A DNA stretch of 6,112 bases, from contig CAJMNP010000056.1 of NCBI GenBank assembly GCA_905214895.1, positions 1 through 6,112 on the forward strand. The letters run 5' to 3'. This stretch comes from an uncultured bacterium. GTDB taxonomy: Bacteria > Actinomycetota > Coriobacteriia > Coriobacteriales > Coriobacteriaceae. Below the pieces are notes generated by a model. It was not told where the DNA came from. It saw nothing but the letters and a program-made list of their open reading frames with translations, and did not search any database. Shown piece by piece: positions 1 to 5,282 of this stretch; positions within the stretch are counted from its first letter, which is position 1, and every line of letters begins with the position of its first letter. A program made the position numbers and the translations under genes.

Positions 1-1139
1 GCCTTGGCAAACGACTCAAAGTACTTCGCGCCCTTGACCATGACGCCCATCTTGGCGGCATCGCTCATGGCGGTCATGACGGCGACGGAACCCGTGAGCT
101 TGAGTGCGCACGAGTAGTCGACCATCAGCGCCGCCGAGGTCTTGATAAGGCTGCGCGTGGTGAGAGCGACAAGGCCCGCGAGCAGGAAGTTCCACGGGAC
201 GATCTTGTTGGCGAGGTCTTCCATGTGCGACTGGCCCTCGGACTTGAGCGAGTCGGCCGTCTGCACGAGCGAGACGATCGAGCGCAGTTTGGTTTGCGCC
301 GTATTGGCGCGCACGCGCACCAAGATGCTGCCGTCTTCCACGACGGTACCGGCGAACACGTCGTCGCCCACGCTGCGCTCAACGGCCAGCGGCTCGCCGG
401 TCAGGGTCGCCTGGTTGACCATAGCGCTCCCCTGCTCGACGACACCGTCGATGCAAATGGACATGCCAGTGCGCACGGCGACCAGATCGCCGGGCTCGAG
501 CTCGGTCGCAGCAACGCTTACCTCGGTATCGCCGACGACCTTTTGCGCCTTGTCGGGTACATCGAGCAGCGAGTTGATGAGCTCGTTTTCGCTCATGGCG
601 CGGGTGTAGTCCTCGAGCAGCTCGCCCACGTTGAGCAGGAACATTGTCTGGCCCGCGGTGTCGACATCACGCTTGACGAACGAAATGCCGATGGCCGAAG
701 CGTCGAGCACGGGAACGGTCAGGCGCGGCTGCGCCAGCTCATGAAGGGCAGCGCGCAAAAATGCCATGTAACCGGCCACGACAAACACCGCACGCAGAGG
801 CGTCGGCAAGAACCAGCGGCGCGCGTAGTGGGCGCCGACGAGTGTCGCCAGGTCCATAACGAGTTTGTGCTTGCGCGGCTCAAGCTGCATCACATAGCCC
901 GACTTGGCATCGGCGATAGCTTGAGCATCGAGTGCGCCCAAGGCGTCGAGCACGCTCGCGCGACGTGGCTCGTCGTATTCGAGTGCCATCTGGCCGATGC
1001 GGCCGTAGACGCGCACCTTGTGCACGCCGTCGATGTCGCCGCCAAGCTTAAGAAGTGCATCGAGATCGCTCTCTGGCACAGGACCCGCCAATTGAAGACG
1101 GGTCCTGCCGGGGATCTCGCTAATAATCGAGAATCTCAT
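1..1139 (-). CDS. P1B-type metal-transporting ATPase, SCA (P1B-6-like) subclass, 3' part missing
   Basis: Membrane pump that uses ATP to move a transition metal, probably iron. Only the first 379 residues are present; the gene leaves the window before the phosphorylation (DKTGT) and nucleotide-binding domains. Seen: an N-terminal domain (about 1-80) with no GMxCxxC metal site but with R2-x8-G11; hydrophobic segments near 112-132 and 313-340; the actuator domain with the TGEP loop at 247-250; and the membrane metal motif, which reads S343-C344-A345 (context DYSCALKL) instead of CPC. The following MVKG at about 367-370 is the usual lead-in to the P-domain. From family knowledge, SCA marks the P1B-6 group, which includes FezB of ferrosomes; R-x8-G is, as I recall, typical of that N-terminus. 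ATG at 1139 has a weak AGG site 8 nt upstream. It lies 18 nt after the small gene, so the two are probably co-transcribed. Family membership is secure; the metal is inferred. Confidence 0.9.
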   Translation of the reverse strand, partial: MRFSIISEIPGRTRLQLAGPVPESDLDALLKLGGDIDGVHKVRVYGRIGQMALEYDEPRRASVLDALGALDAQAIADAKSGYVMQLEPRKHKLVMDLATLVGAHYARRWFLPTPLRAVFVVAGYMAFLRAALHELAQPRLTVPVLDASAIGISFVKRDVDTAGQTMFLLNVGELLEDYTRAMSENELINSLLDVPDKAQKVVGDTEVSVAATELEPGDLVAVRTGMSICIDGVVEQGSAMVNQATLTGEPLAVERSVGDDVFAGTVVEDGSILVRVRANTAQTKLRSIVSLVQTADSLKSEGQSHMEDLANKIVPWNFLLAGLVALTTRSLIKTSAALMVDYSCALKLTGSVAVMTAMSDAAKMGVMVKGAKYFESFAK

Positions 1140-1157
1140 AGTTTGTGCCTGGGAGCG

Positions 1158-1403
1158 TTACTCGGCTGCCTCGTCAGCAGCGGCCTCGCTCTGGGTGATG
1201 TAAGCAGCCTCGGCAACCATGTCGTCGACATTAGCCTTGGCCTGCTCGACCATGTCCTGGTAGCCGTTCTTGATGCGCATGCCGCACGCGATACCCTGCA
1301 CGCAGGCATTCTTGACCGGAGCGCTGGTAAGCAGCTTGATGCCGGCCGTGCCAAGCAGAAAACCGCCACCAACAAGCAGGGTGTTAAACGTCGACTTTTT
1401 CAT
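1158..1403 (-). CDS. Small DUF6110-like protein with Gly-rich hydrophobic N-terminus
   Basis: An 81-residue protein of unknown biochemical function. Residues 4-26 form one hydrophobic, glycine-rich segment (VGGGFLLGTAGIKLL), with small-residue spacing like that of helix-packing membrane segments. A middle part holds two cysteines (C34, C40). An alanine- and glutamate-rich tail from about 48 to the end looks helical and acidic. I place it with DUF6110-type proteins from memory of such sequences next to P-type ATPases. The chosen ATG at 1403 has a strong GGGAG site 7 nt upstream; a longer frame starting at 1463 would run through the dyad and the hairpin and has no comparable site. It is the first gene of the pair with the ATPase, suggesting an accessory or structural partner, possibly FezA-like. 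A small membrane metallochaperone is an alternative. Confidence 0.85.
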   Translation of the reverse strand: MKKSTFNTLLVGGGFLLGTAGIKLLTSAPVKNACVQGIACGMRIKNGYQDMVEQAKANVDDMVAEAAYITQSEAAADEAAE

Positions 1404-1410
1404 GTTGCTT

Positions 1411-1415
1411 CTCCC
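1411..1415 (-). promoter_or_regulatory. Ribosome binding site of the DUF6110-like gene
   Basis: The minus strand reads AAAAGGGAGAAGCAAC before the ATG. GGGAG sits 7 nt from the start codon, which fixes the start at 1403 rather than at the in-frame ATG 60 nt upstream. Confidence 0.7.
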
Positions 1416-1418
1416 TTT

Positions 1419-1437
1419 TGCCGCATTGGACGCGGCA
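1419..1437 (-). other. Short hairpin just upstream of the ribosome binding site
   Basis: TGCCGC and GCGGCA pair as a 6-bp GC-rich stem around a 7-nt loop in the leader of the DUF6110-like mRNA, 3 nt before GGGAG. There is no T-run after it, so it is not a terminator. It could tune translation or protect the 5' end; its role is unproven. Confidence 0.35.
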
Positions 1438-1452
1438 TGGTGCTTCAGCACC

Positions 1453-1472
1453 CGAGTAAACAAGTTTGCTCG
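1453..1472. promoter_or_regulatory. 20-bp near-palindrome between promoter and leader (possible operator)
   Basis: CGAGTAAAC and GTTTGCTCG are inverted around AA with one mismatched pair (1457 against 1468). The 2-nt centre is too tight for a full hairpin, which favours a dimeric regulator site over RNA structure. It lies about 16 nt downstream of the start point predicted from the TAAAAT box, where a bound repressor would block the small-protein/ATPase transcript. The cognate regulator is unknown. Confidence 0.4.
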
Positions 1473-1494
1473 AGCACGCTTTTGAAATATCTCA

Positions 1495-1500
1495 ATTTTA
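1495..1500 (-). promoter_or_regulatory. Candidate -10 box (TAAAAT) for the small protein/ATPase operon
   Basis: The minus strand reads TAAAAT in an AT-rich patch unlike the surrounding GC-rich sequence, matching TATAAT at 5 of 6 positions. No good -35 is visible at 16-18 nt; that space is taken by the dyad at 1512-1531. This would fit a promoter that depends on, or is blocked by, a protein bound there. A leader of about 85 nt would result. Confidence 0.4.
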
Positions 1501-1511
1501 TCTAACTATCT

Positions 1512-1531
1512 AGGTCAGCCATGGCTAACCT
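1512..1531. promoter_or_regulatory. 20-bp near-palindrome, possible metal-regulator (DtxR-type) operator
   Basis: AGGTCAGCCATGGCTAACCT is a perfect inverted repeat except for one pair (1516 against 1527). It overlaps where the -35 of the minus-strand promoter should be. On the minus strand it begins AGGTTAGCC, identical to the left part of the DtxR/IdeR box as I remember it (TTAGGTTAGSCTAACCTAA). Here the two halves are spaced further apart than in the classic box, so assignment to that regulator family is tentative. An operator function for the dyad itself is plausible from its position. Confidence 0.45.
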
Positions 1532-1573
1532 TTTGAAAATTAACGATGCGGAGTAACCGATTGTCAATGTGAG

Positions 1574-1590
1574 AAAGGGACTGTCCCTTT
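1574..1590. repeat. AAAGGGA-ctg-TCCCTTT palindrome; possible weak terminator
   Basis: A perfect 7-bp inverted repeat with a 3-nt loop starts 9 nt past the stop codon of the second ABC gene. On the minus strand it is followed by CTCACATT, not a T-run, so it is a poor classical terminator, though its position at the end of the ABC operon suits one. Small palindromes with a GGGACTGTCCC core recur between genes in some bacterial genomes as REP-like repeats; whether this is such a copy needs a genome-wide count. Confidence 0.4.
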
Positions 1591-1598
1591 GCCCCTTC

Positions 1599-3356
1599 TT
1601 ACAACTGCCAGGTAGCTGCTTCCTTTTGCAGCGCCACCATGCGGGCGAATTCTCCACCTGCCGCCTTGAGCTGCGCCGGAGTGCCCTGCTCGGCAACCAC
1701 ACCATCCTTGAGTACAACGATTTTGTCGGCATTTTCCACCGTACGCATACGGTGGGCAATAACGATAACCGTCTTACCTGCAAGCAGACGGGAGAGCGCC
1801 TGCTGAACCACGGTCTCGTTCTCCACATCCAAGCTCGCCGTCGCCTCGTCCAACAGCACGATAGGCGCGTCTTTGAGCAGCGCACGGGCGATAGAGATGC
1901 GCTGGCGCTCACCGCCGGACAGCTTGGAGCCGTTCTCGCCGATCATGGTGTCATAGCCCTGCGGCATGCGGCTCACAAACTCGTCGCAGTTGGCGGCACG
2001 CGCGGCAGCAAGCACTTCCTCATCGGTGGCATCGCGACGACCAAGACGGATGTTTCCCATCACCGTGTCGTCAAAGAGCAGCACGTCTTGGAACACAATG
2101 GCGTAGTCGCGCAGCAGCACCTCGGGATCCACGCTCGCAACATCCACGCCGCCCACGGTGACCGTGCCCGCAGTGGCATCCCAAAAGCGCGCGGCCAGGC
2201 GGCTCACCGTGGACTTACCGGAGCCCGAAGGACCGACCAGTGCCGTGACCTCGCCTTCCTTGGCGGTAAAGCTCACATCGGTAAGAACTTTCTCGCCGGC
2301 GCGGCCGTCCTCGCCCGCACCATAGCCAAATGCCACGTGATCGAACACCACATCGTGGCCTACGGGCTCAAACTGCTCGCTGCCCCGCGCCACGGGCTCT
2401 TCCATGATGGAACGCATGCGCTTGGCCGACGACTCGGCGGCAAACAGCTCGGACATCAGCATCAGCGCCTGATCAAAGGGCGCATAGATGCGGCTCACCA
2501 TAAGCAGGAAGGCAAACATCACCAAAAAGTCGACCTGGCCGGAGGCGACCATCGCAGCGCCCGTGACCAACGTGGTGGCAATCCCCAGGCGCAGGATGGC
2601 AAAGGCGGAGTTGACCAAAAGCCCATTGGCGAGCTCGCCTTTGGTGGTCTCGCGCTCCTCGGCATCGATCACGGCGTTGAGCCCCTCAAGATAATGAGCC
2701 TCCTGGTTGGTGGCGCGGATCTCGCACACGCAGTCGAGCGTCTCCTGGATCGCCTCGGTAACCTTGACCTTCTCGGCGCGCACATGGTCGAACACCGGGG
2801 TCATGGGGCCGCGTGTCAGATACAGCACGGCAAAGGCCACGGGCACGCTCCAAAACGCCGCGATCGCCAGCTGCCAGCAAAAGAACAGCGACGCCACGAA
2901 CACAATGGCGCTTGCGATGATGGCACCCCAAAGCTCTCCCAGCACGTGGCTGTAGGCGTGCTCCATGGCCTGGACGTCGCCCATGATGGTCTCGGTTAAA
3001 TCGGCCAGATCACGACGGCCAAAAAACGACAGCGGCAGCTTGCGCAAGCGCTCGGCAATCTCCATACGCTGCTTGCCGCGCTCCTCGTAAAAGATGCAGT
3101 AGGTGTAGTAATACTGCTGCCAGTTAGAGGCAAAGAGCAACACGAAAAAGACCAGGAGGCCGCCCACAATCGGCAGGGCATCCGGCAGGTCGGCACCGGT
3201 GGCGAGATGTTCGACAAAACCGGCCATGACCAGGAACAATAAGCCCATGCCGGCCATGGTAATGAGATTGGTGAGCGCGGTCCAGAAAATGCCGCGTTTT
3301 ACGCCGGCGACGCCTTTATCGGATAGGAAATACTTCTTTTGGAATGAGGCGAACAT
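1599..3356 (-). CDS. ABC half-transporter (exporter fold, membrane domain plus ATPase), second subunit
   Basis: ATP-driven membrane transporter subunit of 585 aa, full length for an MsbA-like half-transporter. Membrane segments lie near 22-46, 60-78, 143-160, 162-180, 250-271 and 276-295. The nucleotide-binding domain begins around 335: A-loop Y345, Walker A GPSGSGKST at 375-383, Q-loop Q423, signature LSGGE at 479-483, Walker B with D503-E504, D-loop SLD at 508-510 and switch histidine H535. All catalytic residues are intact. Its ATG directly follows the TAA of the upstream ABC gene (TAA|ATG), with GAGG 5 nt before the start, so the two are translationally coupled and should form a heterodimer. 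Substrate unknown: siderophore uptake (YbtQ/IrtB-like) is favoured by the divergent AraC gene; drug, lipid or peptide export is possible. Confidence 0.92.
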   Translation of the reverse strand: MFASFQKKYFLSDKGVAGVKRGIFWTALTNLITMAGMGLLFLVMAGFVEHLATGADLPDALPIVGGLLVFFVLLFASNWQQYYYTYCIFYEERGKQRMEIAERLRKLPLSFFGRRDLADLTETIMGDVQAMEHAYSHVLGELWGAIIASAIVFVASLFFCWQLAIAAFWSVPVAFAVLYLTRGPMTPVFDHVRAEKVKVTEAIQETLDCVCEIRATNQEAHYLEGLNAVIDAEERETTKGELANGLLVNSAFAILRLGIATTLVTGAAMVASGQVDFLVMFAFLLMVSRIYAPFDQALMLMSELFAAESSAKRMRSIMEEPVARGSEQFEPVGHDVVFDHVAFGYGAGEDGRAGEKVLTDVSFTAKEGEVTALVGPSGSGKSTVSRLAARFWDATAGTVTVGGVDVASVDPEVLLRDYAIVFQDVLLFDDTVMGNIRLGRRDATDEEVLAAARAANCDEFVSRMPQGYDTMIGENGSKLSGGERQRISIARALLKDAPIVLLDEATASLDVENETVVQQALSRLLAGKTVIVIAHRMRTVENADKIVVLKDGVVAEQGTPAQLKAAGGEFARMVALQKEAATWQL

Positions 3357-5183
3357 TTAGGCCTCGCCTCCCTTCGTGACGGCGGCATCCGCGGTCGCTG
3401 CAGTGATTTTCCAGCTCGCGGCCTGTTCGTATTCGGCCCACATCTTGGCGTATAGACCCTTTTGGGACAGCAGCTCGGCATGGGTGCCAGTCTCCTGCAC
3501 GCTACCTTGGTTGAGCACCACGATCTTGTCGGCCCCCACCACGGTCGAAAGCCGGTGCGCGATCATAATGACTGTGCGACCCGCCGCCAGTTTGCTAAAG
3601 GCGCGCTGGATGAGCGCCTCGTTCTCGGGGTCGGCAAAGGCTGTGGCCTCGTCGAGCACCACGATGGGCGCGTCCTTAAGGATTGCGCGGGCGAGCGCCA
3701 CGCGCTGGACCTCGCCGCCCGAAAGGTACGCCCCGCCGGCGCCGAGCATGGTGTCGATGCCCTGCGGGAGCTTGGCCACGATATCGTCGCACTGGGCCGC
3801 GGAGAGGGCCGCGCGCACTTCGTCGTCAGTGGCTCCAGGCTTGGAGGCGCGCACGTTATCGGCAAGTGTTTGGCGGAACAGCTGGTTGGTCTGAAACACA
3901 AAGGCGACCTGGTCCATGAGCTCGTGCGGATCCATGTCACGAACGTCTACGCCGCCCACGAGCACACGACCCAAGGAAACATCCCAAAAACGCGGGATCA
4001 GGCTTGCGCAGGTTGACTTGCCGCCGCCCGAAGGACCCACAAGCGCAAGGGTGCTACCTGCGGGAACGCTAAAGCTCACATGATCGACGGCAGGCGCCTC
4101 AGCACCATCGTAGGTAAAGCTCACGTCCTCAAAGCGCACATCGCTGCCAGCGGGGTGCTTGGGTTGAGCGGGCACGGAGAGCTGCTTGGAATCCATAACG
4201 CTTCGGATGCGAGCCAGCGAATCGGCACTCATCTGAGACGCCTCGCCCACAAACATAAGCTTGGTCATGGCCGTCGGCACCACGGCTGAAAAGATCGCGT
4301 AAAACGTAAAATTGACCATAAAGTGCGCGAAGTCCGTCTCGCCCGGCGCCAGCAGCAGCGCCACAGGCAAAAGAAATGCCACAAGGCCGTTGAGCGCAGT
4401 AAGGTTGAGCACCTGCGGACCCCGGCAAAACGTACCCGCATAGTTTTGCGCCATATCGGCGTATTCGGCGATCGCATCGTGGAACGCCTTAAAGGAGTAG
4501 ACCGTCTGCTGGAATACCTTGACCACGGGGATGCCGCGTACGTATTCGGTGCCGGTCTTGTTCATCTTGACCAGCGCGCCCATGTAAGCCTTCATAAACT
4601 CGGCGCCCTTGCCGCTCATCATGGTGGCCATGGCGCAAAACGAAACGACGACCGAGATTAAGCATGCCGCGCCCAAACGCCAATCGAGGGCAAATAGCAG
4701 CACAAGCAGGCCCACGACCATGGCGGTGGCACCGGCGATATCGGGCAGCATGTGCGCGAGCAGCGTCTCGGTGGAGGCGGCACAGCCGTCTACGATACGG
4801 CGCAGCTCACCGGTGGCGTGCGTGTCAAAGTAGCCGAGCGGCAGCTTAAGCAGATGCTCGCTCGTAGCCTTGCGGATATTGGATGCGCAGCGAAACGCGG
4901 ACAGGTGCGTGCACATGAGTCCCACGAAATAGACCACGATGCTTGCCAGGGCAAAACCAACAGCCCACCAACCATACATCGCGATGTCGGCGGCCTCGCT
5001 CCAGTTGGGCGCCACGGCAATCAGGTCTCGCGCAACAAGCCAGATGCACACGTACGGGCCAAAGCTCAACAGCTGCGAGAACGCCGAGAGGGCCATGCCC
5101 AAATACGTTAGGGATTTACGGTCACCGGCATATGCAAGTAGCTCGCCGATGCCACCGCCTTCCTTTTTTGATCCCTTTGCCAT
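3357..5183 (-). CDS. ABC half-transporter (exporter fold, membrane domain plus ATPase), first subunit
   Basis: Partner subunit of 608 aa with a Lys/Gly-rich cytoplasmic start (MAKGSKKEGGG). Membrane segments lie near 27-51, 70-92, 146-167, 169-188, 264-280 and 288-305. The ATPase domain starts around 348: A-loop Y358, Walker A GPSGGGKST at 383-391, Q-loop Q431, signature LSGGE at 487-491, Walker B D511-E512 and switch histidine H543. The D-loop is unusual: the stretch after Walker B reads ATAFADPENE, not the common ATSALD. I associate this variant with the YbtP/IrtA-type siderophore branch, from memory. The start at 5183 has AAGGA 5 nt upstream; a longer frame reaching 5492 would run antisense into the divergent regulator and is rejected. 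First gene of a two-gene operon. Both ATP sites appear competent, unlike heterodimers with one dead site. Confidence 0.92.
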   Translation of the reverse strand: MAKGSKKEGGGIGELLAYAGDRKSLTYLGMALSAFSQLLSFGPYVCIWLVARDLIAVAPNWSEAADIAMYGWWAVGFALASIVVYFVGLMCTHLSAFRCASNIRKATSEHLLKLPLGYFDTHATGELRRIVDGCAASTETLLAHMLPDIAGATAMVVGLLVLLFALDWRLGAACLISVVVSFCAMATMMSGKGAEFMKAYMGALVKMNKTGTEYVRGIPVVKVFQQTVYSFKAFHDAIAEYADMAQNYAGTFCRGPQVLNLTALNGLVAFLLPVALLLAPGETDFAHFMVNFTFYAIFSAVVPTAMTKLMFVGEASQMSADSLARIRSVMDSKQLSVPAQPKHPAGSDVRFEDVSFTYDGAEAPAVDHVSFSVPAGSTLALVGPSGGGKSTCASLIPRFWDVSLGRVLVGGVDVRDMDPHELMDQVAFVFQTNQLFRQTLADNVRASKPGATDDEVRAALSAAQCDDIVAKLPQGIDTMLGAGGAYLSGGEVQRVALARAILKDAPIVVLDEATAFADPENEALIQRAFSKLAAGRTVIMIAHRLSTVVGADKIVVLNQGSVQETGTHAELLSQKGLYAKMWAEYEQAASWKITAATADAAVTKGGEA

Positions 5184-5188
5184 GAGAT

Positions 5189-5193
5189 TCCTT
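5189..5193 (-). promoter_or_regulatory. Ribosome binding site deciding the start of the first ABC gene
   Basis: The minus strand reads AAAGGAATCTC before ATG, with AAGGA 5 nt away. This supports the start at 5183 over any upstream in-frame start. Confidence 0.65.
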
Positions 5194-5202
5194 TCTAACG
5201 GC

Positions 5203-5231
5203 TTGAGAGTTAACCGTAAGAAACTTATCAT
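5203..5231 (+). promoter_or_regulatory. Sigma-70-type promoter for the AraC-family regulator
   Basis: TTGAGA (5203-5208) and TATCAT (5226-5231) each match the consensus at 5 of 6 positions and are separated by exactly 17 nt. Transcription would start near 5238, giving a leader of about 45 nt before the ATG at 5283. Imperfect repeats GTTAACC (5209-5215) and GTTAGCC (5238-5244) lie in and just after it, 29 bp apart, and might be regulator contacts. Confidence 0.6.
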
Positions 5232-5255
5232 GGGCGTGTTAGCCAGGGCACACAA
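5227..5255 (-). promoter_or_regulatory. Candidate promoter for the ABC transporter operon, overlapping the divergent one
   Basis: On the minus strand TTGTGT (complement of 5250-5255) and CATGAT (complement of 5227-5232) are 17 nt apart, each matching the consensus at about 4 of 6 positions. Its -10 lies on top of the -10 of the rightward promoter, so the two would compete. A weak promoter that needs the AraC protein as activator would fit. Confidence 0.35.
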
Positions 5256-5282
5256 TTGGGCCAGGCGTGGACGTTTTCGCAA

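Noticed and set aside
1404..1463. Twenty-residue N-terminal extension of the DUF6110-like protein
   Set aside because: The internal ATG at 1403 has the strong GGGAG site, and the extension would translate through a dyad and a hairpin.
225..1505. Long plus-strand open frame of 426 codons opposite the ATPase and the small gene
   Set aside because: It is antisense to a P-type ATPase with clear motifs. Its His/Arg/Ala-rich, low-complexity product and lack of family features are typical of shadow frames in GC-rich DNA.
1574..1590. Classical rho-independent terminator
   Set aside because: The stem is only 7 bp and has no T-run on either strand, so it is listed as a palindrome with a possible terminator role instead.
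1569..2999. Plus-strand open frame of 476 codons opposite the second ABC gene
   Set aside because: It is a mirror of intact ABC transporter coding sequence, with His/Gly/Arg-rich composition, no recognisable domain and no ribosome binding site of note.
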